This document shows positions 1 to 8,000 of a stretch of 27,012 bases of DNA, piece after piece (the first letter of the stretch is position 1; each line of letters starts with the position of its first letter). The translations under genes and the position numbers were made by a program. This stretch comes from a virus. The DNA is taken from positions 1 through 27,012 of IMG/VR virus record IMGVR_UViG_3300017748_000106, one strand, 5' to 3'. The notes beneath the pieces were generated by a model. It was not told the origin of the DNA. It made no database searches and was given only the letters and a program-made list of their open reading frames with translations.

Positions 1-1266
1 GAAATAAAAGATTTTATTTTAAACTATCTTTTAGAAATAGACGACTTAAGTGTTTACAATTATTTTGCTGAACATACTAGGTATTTCAGAGAGGAGTTTT
101 TAACACTTTTATCATCAATCGCAGTGTACTTTATTGAAGACACCAAATCTAGCGCCTATTTATATTATAAAAATTGTGCCGTTAAGGTAACACACGATGA
201 GGTTGTGAAAATTGATTACTTAGATTTAGGTGGTTATGTATGGAAAGATCATGTAATAGACAGAGAGTTTAGTAGTTGTGATAGTGGAGATTGCGATTAT
301 AAGCAATTTGTTTCAAACATTTGCGGAAAAATAGAAAGCAGAACAAATTCTATGCGTTCTACTATTGGCTATCTCTTACACGCTTGGAAAAATTTATCAT
401 ATTGTCCAGCTACAATACTCAATGATGAAGTAATATCAGATAATCCAGAGGGAGGGACGGGCAAAGGTTTGTTTATGAACGCTCTATCTCATATGAAAAA
501 ATTAGTTGTCATAGATGGCAAGTCATTTAATTTTGAAAAGAGTTTTGCATACCAGCTGGTATCTGCGGATACACAAATATTATGTTTTGATGATGTAAAA
601 AAACATTTTGACTTTGAAAGATTATTTAGTGTAGTAACTGAGGGATTAACTTTAGAAAAGAAAAATAAAGATGCAATCAAGATACCATTTAGTAAAAGCC
701 CTAAAGTAACTATAACCACAAATTATGCCATAAAAGGTAAAGGTTCATCATTTGAAAGAAGAAAGTGGGAGTTAGAATTAACACAGTTCTATACTAAGGA
801 CTTTACACCTTTGAAAGAATTTGGCAAACTTATGTTTGGAGAGTGGGATGACTTAGAGTGGTGTAGGTTTGACAACTATATGATAGAGTGCCTACAAATG
901 TATATGAAGTTTGGTTTGATTAAAAGTGAATTTGTAAACTTACGAATCAGACAACTTTCGGCAGAAACTTGCCACGAGTTTTTAGAGTGGAGCGGATTGA
1001 TTGGCGAAGGCGGACAAAACGAGAAACTAAAGCCAGGTGGTAAAATTTATAAAAACGATTTGTATTTAGACTTTTGCGATGACAATCCTGACTTTGCGCC
1101 TAAGTCAAAATTTACCGTATCAAGAACAAGATATTATAAATGGTTGGTTGCATACTCGGTATACAAATATAATTGTAACCCCGAAGAAGGGCGTGATGCT
1201 GGAGGAAGATGGGTGAGATTTAGAAATAAACACGAATTAGAAACAAACGGCTCACTTGAATTTTAA
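1..1266 (+). CDS. SF3 (D5/P4-like) helicase-primase, C-terminal part, cut by left edge
   Basis: The frame is open from base 1, so this is the C-terminal 421 residues of a longer protein; the GTG at 124 is an internal codon, not a convincing start. Visible motifs follow the superfamily-3 helicase order: a Walker A loop NPEGGTGKGLF (bases about 442-474), Walker B ILCFDDV (about 577-597), a sensor stretch VTITTNYA and the arginine-finger-like FERRKWELE. Such proteins unwind DNA as ring helicases, usually with a primase domain N-terminal to the ATPase, which here would lie outside the window. The residue after the Walker A lysine is Gly instead of the usual Ser/Thr. The stop overlaps the next start as TAATG, so translation is probably coupled to the SF2 helicase. 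The ATPase class is clear; a primase domain is inference. Confidence 0.85.
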   Translation, partial: EIKDFILNYLLEIDDLSVYNYFAEHTRYFREEFLTLLSSIAVYFIEDTKSSAYLYYKNCAVKVTHDEVVKIDYLDLGGYVWKDHVIDREFSSCDSGDCDYKQFVSNICGKIESRTNSMRSTIGYLLHAWKNLSYCPATILNDEVISDNPEGGTGKGLFMNALSHMKKLVVIDGKSFNFEKSFAYQLVSADTQILCFDDVKKHFDFERLFSVVTEGLTLEKKNKDAIKIPFSKSPKVTITTNYAIKGKGSSFERRKWELELTQFYTKDFTPLKEFGKLMFGEWDDLEWCRFDNYMIECLQMYMKFGLIKSEFVNLRIRQLSAETCHEFLEWSGLIGEGGQNEKLKPGGKIYKNDLYLDFCDDNPDFAPKSKFTVSRTRYYKWLVAYSVYKYNCNPEEGRDAGGRWVRFRNKHELETNGSLEF

Positions 1267-2495
1267 TGCAGTTTAGGGAATATCAAAAAGAAATAATAAA
1301 TAAAGCATTGCCTCTGTTGAAAAAAGATAAATTTGTTTATCTTGCGATGGAGGTTAGAACCGGAAAGACGCTTACGAGCTTGGGTGTTAGTATGCTTCTG
1401 CCGGTTCAGAACCTCTTGTTTATTACCAAAAAAAAAGCAATTAGTAGTGTTCAAGACGACTACAAACTATTAAACCCATCATATAATCTTACGACTATAA
1501 ATTATGAATCCCTACATAAGGTAGACCCAAGGGGATGGGATATGGTTGTGTGTGATGAGGCTCATGGCCTAGGGGCGTTTCCCAAAAGAAACAAAAGATC
1601 AAAAACGGTCAAGTCTTTAATATCTGAGAACAATCCTTATGTAATTTTTTTGTCTGGCACACCTACGCCAGAATCTTATTCTCAAATGTATCATCAAGTT
1701 TCTGTATTAAACAAAAATCCTTTCTCGGAGTATAAAACATTTTATAAGTTTGCTAAAAAATTTGTAAACATAAAGCAACGTAAAATTAATAGCCTTCTTA
1801 TAAATGATTATAGTCAAGGCTTAGACTCTATTATAGACCAAATGAAACCTCACACAATTTCTTACACCCAAAAAGAGGCTGGGTTTAAAATAAAAACAAA
1901 AGAACACACCCTTGTAGTTGAAATGTCTGAGCTAACTTATAAGTTAACTAATAAATTAAAAAAACATTTGGTGGTTGAAGGCAACCCAAATATAATTTTA
2001 GCAGACACTCCCGTAAAACTTATGATGAAGCTTCACCAAATGTATTCAGGTACAGTAAAGTTTGAGTCGGGTGAATCAATGGTGCTAGACTACTCTAAGG
2101 CAGAGTATATTTATAAAAAATTTAAGCATAAAAAAATAGGAATATTTTATAAATTTAAAGAAGAATACAATGCGTTGAAAGAAGTTTATGGAACACAACT
2201 TTGTAACACACTTGAAGAATTTTGTAACTCAAATAAAAGTATAGCACTACAAATTGTTAGTGGTAGAGAGGGAATATCACTAAAAGATGCTGACTGCTTA
2301 GTGTATTACAATATAGATTTTTCAGCAACCAGCTATTGGCAGTCTAGAGATAGAATGACTACCAAAGAGAGAACAGAAAGTGATGTGTATTGGGTGTTTG
2401 CAAGGGGTGGTATTGAAAGCGAAATTTATAAAGCTGTTACCAAAAAGAAAGATTATACATTAAAACATTTTAAAAGAGATTTATTAACTTTATAA
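1266..2495 (+). CDS. SF2 DEAH-box helicase
   Basis: A 409-residue superfamily-2 helicase/translocase. It begins with a Q-like FREYQKEI segment, then Walker A MEVRTGKTL (residues 28-36), the DEAH box VVCDEAHGLG (94-103) and motif III LSGTPTPES (129-137). The second RecA-like domain carries QIVSGREGISL (329-339, motif V) and YWQSRDRM (357-364, motif VI). The layout resembles compact phage helicases related to the SNF2/UvsW group. It would act on phage DNA during replication or recombination, or remodel protein-DNA complexes; substrate polarity cannot be read from sequence. The start codon shares its A with the stop of the SF3 gene, and the next gene begins 6 bases downstream, so it sits within one operon. 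It lacks any obvious accessory domain. The family is confident, the exact role is not. Confidence 0.88.
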   Translation: MQFREYQKEIINKALPLLKKDKFVYLAMEVRTGKTLTSLGVSMLLPVQNLLFITKKKAISSVQDDYKLLNPSYNLTTINYESLHKVDPRGWDMVVCDEAHGLGAFPKRNKRSKTVKSLISENNPYVIFLSGTPTPESYSQMYHQVSVLNKNPFSEYKTFYKFAKKFVNIKQRKINSLLINDYSQGLDSIIDQMKPHTISYTQKEAGFKIKTKEHTLVVEMSELTYKLTNKLKKHLVVEGNPNIILADTPVKLMMKLHQMYSGTVKFESGESMVLDYSKAEYIYKKFKHKKIGIFYKFKEEYNALKEVYGTQLCNTLEEFCNSNKSIALQIVSGREGISLKDADCLVYYNIDFSATSYWQSRDRMTTKERTESDVYWVFARGGIESEIYKAVTKKKDYTLKHFKRDLLTL

Positions 2496-2501
2496 AATAT
2501 T

Positions 2502-2963
2502 ATGGTAGTAGAATTAGACCCGAAAGAGGTAGAGCTTTGCGAGTATATTGGAGAACTTAGATCAAGTATAGCCAGGCAAAACAATGTGAGGGATGCAAAA
2601 ATAGGAGACCATGATGGGGTAAGCGCAGATATTCAGGGGTTCAAGGCTGAGTATGCGTTTGCTAAACAAAATAATTTATTTCCTGACTTTGGTTTATCCC
2701 CTAGAAGTGGTAGTGCTGATGGAGTAACAAAAAACGGAAGTAGGTATGATATAAAATCTACCAGCCATAGGTATGGTAACTTATTATCTACATTGAAAGC
2801 TAATCAAGATATTGATATATATGTATTAGCTTATGTGGATAAAAATAAAATTGAGTTTATTGGATGGGCGACTAAAGAAGAACTCATTAATAAAAAAAAT
2901 ATTAAAAATTTAGGTCATGGGTCTGGATATTTTCTCAGCCGATACAACCTTCATAAATTTTAA
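2502..2963 (+). CDS. Putative PD-(D/E)XK nuclease-like protein
   Basis: A 153-residue protein whose central part fits a restriction-endonuclease-like fold. The signature is GFKAEYAF with candidate helix-1 glutamate E50, then D73 in GSADGV, followed by RYDIKST where D83-x-K85 makes the (D/E)xK half of the site. The remainder, with alternating strands such as IYVLAYVD and IEFIGWAT, is compatible with the rest of that fold. I infer a Mg-dependent DNA nuclease acting with the flanking helicases and the downstream VRR-NUC protein. No sequence-specific recognition domain is evident, so a replication/recombination nuclease or host-DNA degrading enzyme is as likely as a restriction-type enzyme. It starts 6 bases after the helicase stop, and its own stop is one base before the next ATG. 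The active-site assignment rests on motif inspection alone. Confidence 0.6.
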   Translation: MVVELDPKEVELCEYIGELRSSIARQNNVRDAKIGDHDGVSADIQGFKAEYAFAKQNNLFPDFGLSPRSGSADGVTKNGSRYDIKSTSHRYGNLLSTLKANQDIDIYVLAYVDKNKIEFIGWATKEELINKKNIKNLGHGSGYFLSRYNLHKF

Positions 2964-2964
2964 T

Positions 2965-3204
2965 ATGACAGAACAACAAATACAGAACAAAAGAATCAAG
3001 GAGCTGGAGTTAGAGGGTTACTATGTTATAAAGCTCAAGCTAACAAATAAAAATGGTATACCCGATTTAATTGCTTTGCCTAAAAATTGTAATGTTTTGT
3101 TTTCAGAAATAAAAAAACCAGGAGGTAAGCTTTCAGAGCTTCAAAAGTACAGGATAAAAGAGTTAAAAAAATATGGATTTCAAACCGAAGTATATAAAGG
3201 ATAA
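2965..3204 (+). CDS. VRR-NUC domain nuclease
   Basis: A 79-residue stand-alone VRR-NUC domain. Diagnostic motifs are NGIPDLIAL (metal-binding D34), SEIKKPGGKLS with E48-x-K50, and Q60 in the following helix (SELQKYR), the normal order for this PD-(D/E)XK branch. Stand-alone phage VRR-NUC proteins are structure-selective nucleases, and some cut Holliday-junction-like substrates, so processing of replication or recombination intermediates before packaging is the likely role. I chose the ATG at 2965 instead of the upstream in-frame ATG at 2917. The later start sits just after the previous stop (TAATATG) and gives the usual domain length, whereas the upstream start would lie inside the preceding nuclease gene and add 16 residues unrelated to the domain. 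The next gene overlaps its 3' end in another frame. Confidence 0.85.
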   Translation: MTEQQIQNKRIKELELEGYYVIKLKLTNKNGIPDLIALPKNCNVLFSEIKKPGGKLSELQKYRIKELKKYGFQTEVYKG

Positions 3205-3535
3205 TGGATATGATGTGGCTGACGAATACCTGGAGGCTTTAGATGATATGGATTTTGAGTTGTCATTAATAATATCAAATTATATAGACAAACATGTTAT
3301 AGATATAAAACCAACAATTCATACTACACATGTTATAGGTGGAATAGTTAAGCACAATAATGAGTCTGTGCCATTCGCCTTAGAAATAATAAAAGAAAGA
3401 GGTTCGTTTTTAATTCTATCAGACATATGTTTAATCACAATAAATGAGTACCTTGATTTAATTAATTTAAATTTATACATAAAACAAAATGTTAAAAGCG
3501 ACAAGAAGAAGAAAAATATTAAAACTGTATACTGA
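3173..3535 (+). CDS. Hypothetical phage protein (120 aa)
   Basis: Not recognised. The reading frame encodes up to 120 residues with an acidic N-terminal half (YLEALDDMDFE), a central hydrophobic beta-like stretch (FLILSDICLITI) and a lysine-rich C-terminal tail (SDKKKK). There is no signal peptide or obvious catalytic motif. The start is uncertain. The ATG at 3173 overlaps the VRR-NUC gene by 32 bases, while a GTG at 3215 lies just beyond the VRR-NUC stop and would give a 106-residue product. The 3' end overlaps the following gene by 47 bases in a different frame, a tight packing typical of phage early operons. Its position among DNA-processing genes suggests an accessory to replication or host takeover, but nothing in the protein proves it. 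Confidence 0.55.
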   Translation: MDFKPKYIKDNGYDVADEYLEALDDMDFELSLIISNYIDKHVIDIKPTIHTTHVIGGIVKHNNESVPFALEIIKERGSFLILSDICLITINEYLDLINLNLYIKQNVKSDKKKKNIKTVY

Positions 3536-3836
3536 AAACCCAGAAATTGCTTATGAGCAAATTGCTCTGTTGGCAGATTGTAGCGAAACCTATGTAACGC
3601 AATGCATAAGGAATTATCATATCGACCAAGTTTCTTATTATAATTTTTGCTTAGCACCCAGCCTAGCTGATCCTGATGTTTATTTTTTATTTAGTGATAA
3701 CGGCGTTGAGAAGGTTTTAAAATTTAAAAACAATATCGTGTACCCTCAGCACGAATTAACACCTTTAGAAGAGCTTTATATTAGCTTAAACCTTAGCAGA
3801 AACATAGGGTTCGAGAAAAAAAATTTTTTTATATGA
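3489..3836 (+). CDS. Small helix-turn-helix-like protein (115 aa)
   Basis: The N-terminus is basic (KATRRRKILKLY) and is followed at about residues 17-43 by a segment with helix-turn-helix character: EIAYEQIALLADCSETYV, then TQCIRNYH. The spacing, with a small residue before the turn and SETYV opening the second helix, resembles resolvase/sigma-type or AsnC-like HTH units. The C-terminal 70 residues (FLFSDNGVEKVLKF and onward) are unfamiliar. A DNA-binding regulator or replication accessory is plausible. It is the last gene before the candidate promoter at 3837-3854 and closes the first rightward gene cluster. Its 3' end runs into an A8T7 stretch. The HTH call comes from inspection of a short segment and is moderate at best. 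Confidence 0.55.
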   Translation: MLKATRRRKILKLYTENPEIAYEQIALLADCSETYVTQCIRNYHIDQVSYYNFCLAPSLADPDVYFLFSDNGVEKVLKFKNNIVYPQHELTPLEELYISLNLSRNIGFEKKNFFI

Positions 3837-3854
3837 TTTTTTTTAGTATATTTA
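3837..3854 (+). promoter_or_regulatory. Candidate Bacteroidota-type promoter for the 64-aa/phosphoesterase pair
   Basis: Eight T residues (3837-3844), two bases (AG), then TATATTTA (3847-3854), one base away from the Bacteroidota -7 consensus TAnnTTTG. The arrangement T-tract, two bases, TA-box is the same as at the three leftward TATCTTTG sites in this window. It precedes the 3889 gene with a predicted leader of roughly 28 bases. No TTG -33 element is visible. The final mismatch makes this the weakest of the four sites. Confidence 0.4.
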
Positions 3855-3871
3855 TGACAATGACAATACTA
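3844..3871. repeat. Inverted repeat flanking a tandem ATGACA
   Basis: TAGTAT (3844-3849) and ATACTA (3866-3871) form a perfect 6-bp inverted repeat. Between them lie the candidate -7 box and two tandem copies of ATGACA (3854-3865). It could be an operator or a leader hairpin for the following genes. The arms are short and A/T-rich, so chance is a serious alternative. Confidence 0.35.
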
Positions 3872-3888
3872 TTACGCTCAATGGATTA

Positions 3889-4083
3889 ATGGCTTCTAAA
3901 ATTTCACCGAACGACATTCAAGCTATAAAGCACATAACTTATGTTGCCGATGAAATGCACGACCTCACTAACGAACTCTACGAAGACCTCATGGAAAGAG
4001 ACCATGAAGAAGCAAAAATAAAAGCCACAAATATTATATCCATACTTAATGAGTTAATTTACGCATTAACAGATGAAGTATAA
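3889..4083 (+). CDS. Small acidic helical protein (64 aa)
   Basis: Not recognised. The 64 residues are acidic and look almost wholly helical: ISPNDIQAIKHITYVADEMH, then LYEDLMERDHEEAK and an amphipathic C-terminal stretch IISILNELIYAL. Heptad-like spacing of Ile, Leu and Tyr suggests a small helical bundle or dimer. The gene overlaps the metallophosphoesterase start by 11 bases, so the two are probably translationally coupled and may work together. An ATG at 3881 is in another frame and leads nowhere. The predicted promoter is about 35 bases upstream. A regulatory or host-takeover peptide is possible but unsupported. Confidence 0.6.
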   Translation: MASKISPNDIQAIKHITYVADEMHDLTNELYEDLMERDHEEAKIKATNIISILNELIYALTDEV

Positions 4084-4801
4084 TTTTGACGAAATAAGAC
4101 CAAGGCTATCAGGTAACAAGCGCAAAGCGTTTGAGAATTTAAATAAAAAGGAGCGAAGGATACTCGTAATAGGAGATCTTCACGCTCCTTTTACTTTAGA
4201 GGGATACCTAGAACATTGCCAGGAAGTTTACGCTAAGTTTAATTGTAATCAAGTAATTTACATTGGAGACATTTTAGATAATCACGCATTTTCATACCAT
4301 GAGCCAGATCCGTCTGGGCTTTCGGCGGGGAATGAGCTTAAGCTAGCTAAAAAGTTTGTAAAAAAATGGTACAGAGCTTTCCCGGTAGCAGATGTTTTAA
4401 TCGGAAATCATGACCGTATGGCTGCAAGGAAGGCTATGACCGGTGGTGTGCCTTCAGCTTGGATTAAGTCTTATAATGATGTGTTGGGTACACCTAAGTG
4501 GAATTGGATTGAAACCATAGTTTACGACAATGTTCTTTACGAGCATGGAGAAGGTGGTCAAGCAAAGACTAAGGCAAAAAACAATATGATGTCTAGTGTA
4601 TGTGGGCATACTCATACTGAGTCATACGTTCATTGGTTTGTGGGTAAAAAGTTTCGAGTTTTTGGAATGCAGATTGGCTGCGGCGTTGATGCTAAAAGTT
4701 ATGCAGCAGCTTACGCTCGCAACTTTAAAAAACAAGCTATAGCTTGTGGTGTAGTTATAGGTGGGCATACAGCTATAAACTGCATGATGGATTTAAATTA
4801 A
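4073..4801 (+). CDS. Calcineurin-like metallophosphoesterase
   Basis: A 242-residue protein with the full set of metallophosphoesterase motifs in order: VIGDLHAPF (GDLH, 34-37), YIGDILDNH (65-71), LIGNHDR (GNHD, 111-114), an isolated metal-ligand candidate H158 in YEHGEGG, and CGHTHTES (GHTH, 178-181). These form the two-metal site that hydrolyses phosphomono- or diesters. The length suits a stand-alone phage enzyme without appended domains. Substrate is not readable: phage members have been linked to DNA end processing, nucleotide hydrolysis and protein phosphatase activity. It is the last rightward gene. Its stop overlaps the stop of the leftward 81-aa gene by 9 bases, marking the meeting point of the two transcription units. 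The family call is secure; the role is not. Confidence 0.92.
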   Translation: MKYNFDEIRPRLSGNKRKAFENLNKKERRILVIGDLHAPFTLEGYLEHCQEVYAKFNCNQVIYIGDILDNHAFSYHEPDPSGLSAGNELKLAKKFVKKWYRAFPVADVLIGNHDRMAARKAMTGGVPSAWIKSYNDVLGTPKWNWIETIVYDNVLYEHGEGGQAKTKAKNNMMSSVCGHTHTESYVHWFVGKKFRVFGMQIGCGVDAKSYAAAYARNFKKQAIACGVVIGGHTAINCMMDLN

Positions 4802-5038
4802 GTGAAGGGCCTTGCATTTTGCCCAATGAATTTCAGCACACTTGCTGTAGTCTTCTAATTTTTCAAAATACTCCCTAACATAATCATAAACCCCGTCTTC
4901 CATAGGCACAACTGGAATTGTTGGATTAAAAACAAAGTGAACCTCCTCATCCCTATCGAGCATTTGATGGAAAGTCTCTTTCCCAGTTAATATCTTATAA
5001 CTGTTCATCATACATTTATGTTGGTTAAAACTATTCAT
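4793..5038 (-). CDS. Hypothetical protein at the end of the virion operon (81 aa)
   Basis: Not recognised. The product is 81 residues, begins MNSFNQHKCMM and continues with an acidic centre (DRDEEVHFVFNP) and a helical C-terminus (DYVREYFEKLEDY). It contains three cysteines, two of them in the C-terminal CAEIHWAKCK, but no recognisable metal site. Its ATG overlaps the stop of the 2441-aa gene as TAATG, which strongly implies coupled translation and supports it as a real gene. Whether it is a virion component or a late non-structural protein cannot be decided. Its 3' end overlaps the metallophosphoesterase gene on the other strand by 9 bases, with no clear terminator between the converging units. 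Confidence 0.6.
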   Translation of the reverse strand: MNSFNQHKCMMNSYKILTGKETFHQMLDRDEEVHFVFNPTIPVVPMEDGVYDYVREYFEKLEDYSKCAEIHWAKCKALHLI

Positions 5039-8000
5039 TAGTATTCACTTGGGTCAAAGTCATCTTCTTCAAAGTATTCATCTTCAAAAGAATCGTTTGC
5101 TTGTTCTCTCAGCTCTCTTCTGTATTCAGAGGGGTCTTCTGTTTTTAGATACTCTAAATATTCTCTTCTCTCTTTTTCTCTTTTTGATCTTTTTCTATTT
5201 TTAACATCATCTGCGAAGAAGTCTTTAACAACAGCTCGTCTTATGTCTTTATAAAAAGGTACTAAACCGGAATTACCTAAAAGCTCCAATACCATTCTGT
5301 TGGTTAATTCTTCTTTATTTTTCTCTCTACTTTCTTTTGTTGCATTATTAATCGACCTAAAACCCAGACTAGTCATTCGTTCCAAAGTTTTTATTATCGG
5401 CCCAAACGGCCCAGCTAAAACTCCTACCGCCGTCTTAGTAAGGCCTTTATCTTCTATTTGATCTAAACTTAGCTGGTTATATACTATTGAGTGCTTATAA
5501 GCGTCATAATCTCCCTCTCTTAAACCATCCAATGCTTTTTCATTAAACTGCTCTATCAACATAGATGGAACTAAATTAGGAATATTACCCATACTTTTTC
5601 TAGTCATAAGACTAAGCATAGTACCTACGACTTGTCGTGTTATAATATCTTCAATATCAGACTCATCCTCGGATTCATCATCAACACCAAATAGTTCTTG
5701 ATCAAATGCTTGACTTAATACTGTATACAGAATAGGATACATAGTCATACGCATACCTACACCTGCTAAAATACCTAAAGCTTGAGTTCGACTTATTTCT
5801 CCTTTTCTTTGTAAAGCTCCTACAGCCATTCTTGCGGTGGCATACTCAAATAAACTAAAGTTTGCCATAAATTTATTAGCAGCCCTGTAAGCATTAACCG
5901 CGCCTCCGCCGCCTTTACCTGTTGTTCGATACTGATTTTTAATTACACTATCAAAAGGATTTTTTGATGTACCTATCATGGTAGCGGTCTGGTCAGCTTT
6001 TTTAGTTGCTTTTTCTACGGCAGCTTTATATTTATCCCCTAAGTATTTACTCTCACCTCTCCCTATATCTTTAAGATCTTTAGAAGTTAGCTTGATGCCT
6101 GTTTCAGCCTCAAATGTTGTAGCAAACTTACCATACCACATTGGTATACTTAATGATTTATCTGGAGAAGATATAATTGTTGATGCTATTTTATCTACAA
6201 CAGCTGCGGTTTGTTTAACCCCCATTCTTAATATCACTTGCATTATGTTAGCGACATGGCTACGAGCAGTTCCGTCTGAAGGTGTACTCTGTAAAAACCC
6301 GGTTACATCTGCAAAACGAGAAGACAAACTTCTTGTTTCAAAAAGTCGTGTTGTCATTCTAGAGCCTAAATTATTAAGTATGTCAGTTCCTTCTTTTCTA
6401 CTTAAAAAAGATAATTTTCCAAATTTCGTAAATCCTGTCATGGCGGCTTTAGGGTCAGCTATAATCATTGACATATTTGACTGAATCTCCGACACCATTC
6501 TTGTAACTGAACCAAGGATGGCTTGATACGCAATTCTTTTTACTTTATTACCTATCGAACCTAAAAAACTTACATCTCTTTGTGTCTCTCCAAATGTGAC
6601 TTCTAAGATTTCAGAAACTGATTTATCTAAAGCTGATACCGCTGCTTTCTGTGCGTCAGTACTATTAGGGTCTGCCTGTATTTCAGCAGTGACCTTGTTA
6701 ATTGTTTTCTTGACCCTTCTAACCTCGTTGGTCATAAAATAATCTAAAGCTACACCTGACGCCCCCTTTTCTAATGAATAAAAAGGGTCAAAACTTATAG
6801 GCTTTGCTCCTGATGTTCTAGCTTGGTTAGCCCCACCTTTAGTAGATGCTTGAGAATATTGTTCACCTCTTGTGTTTAAGTCATTTGTCTGTTGAATGTC
6901 TGACATTAAAACTACTCGGTGAGAGTATGAGTTATAAAGCTCAACTCTATTACCCCTCAAAACGGCTGAAGTAAATTTAGACAAGGGCGCTAACTTAGCG
7001 TTTTCAGTGTCTAATATGTTTAAAGCAGCCTTTTCGTTTTTAGTTAAACTTTTTTCTAGTTTATCTAAACTGATTTCTCCATCTACTGTAAACTGGTCAG
7101 ATAATTCTTGAATTATTTTTCCATCTAAAGCTGTTAGTCTGCCCGTACCTTTTTTACTATTTATATCTTTAAGAGTGGCCTCAATAAATTCTACTGGATT
7201 AGGGGCTTTAGGATTAGCTTCTCCATCCACCATATTATTTAAATACTCCCTTGTTAGTTGTATAAGCCTGAGTTTATATCCTTTTTTTACAACTTTATTA
7301 TCCGTATTTCTGCCTCCTAAAATTTTTCTAACTTTATTTACGCCGTCTTTTTCTAATAATGCTCTTGCTGAATCTGACTTTGCTCTCATTTTACCAACAA
7401 ACACATTGTAGCTTTCAAATGTTTTAGCCAGTCTTCCAAAAGTGTTATCATAAATAGTGGTGCTGTTTAAGTTTCCAAAAGCGTTATCGACACTTGTGGC
7501 TACTGATGATCTTATTTTATCTAAAATTAAATTTTTACCAGAACGAGAATTTGTTAGAGCTATCTTTATTGATGAGCTTATGTTTTTAAAGTGTTTTAAA
7601 ATACCATTTTTAGTTACTTTTTTCATCACGCTTGTAACTGGCTTAGAATCTCTGGTACTTAAAATGTCATTTAATATGTTGTTTGTGTCTACATTTACTA
7701 CACCCTGAGTTAAGTTCTGCATAACCACTCTAAGAGTTTCAAGTTTAGAATAATCAAACACACCATCTTTTTCTTGAATTAGAGCGCCTATGTCTTCCTT
7801 TGTGATTTTAGCAAACTGCTTGGCTATTTCTATATCATTATCATCATTAAGCTTACTTAAGTCAGGCTTCTTGCTTTTAATTTCTTTTATGGCTTTTGTA
7901 ACATCATACTCCTTAGTTTTTCTAGGCTTTTTGTCTTTCGCTTTTTTATCTTTTATGTTAATTTCTGTGCCTAACTTTAAAGATTCATCTATAGAATTTA

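Noticed and set aside
2917-2964. Upstream ATG for the VRR-NUC gene
   Set aside because: Would add 16 residues not part of the domain and overlap the preceding gene. The ATG at 2965 lies directly after that gene's stop.
3319-3657. Minus-strand frame of 112 codons
   Set aside because: Antisense to two plus-strand genes in a tightly packed rightward operon, with no promoter box or leader in front of it.
3816-3830. A8T7 palindrome as a terminator of the first rightward cluster
   Set aside because: No GC pairs, so the hairpin would be weak, and it is inside the last codons of the HTH-like gene. A curved-DNA role is possible but untestable here.
4807-4824. GGGC...GCCC hairpin as terminator between the converging arms
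   Set aside because: Only four base pairs with a ten-base loop and no following U-tract, and it lies within the 81-aa gene.
5978-6484. Open frame of 168 codons on the plus strand
   Set aside because: Lies wholly inside the 2441-aa gene on the opposite strand, with hydrophobic low-information translation. The same applies to other plus-strand frames between 7175 and 12256.
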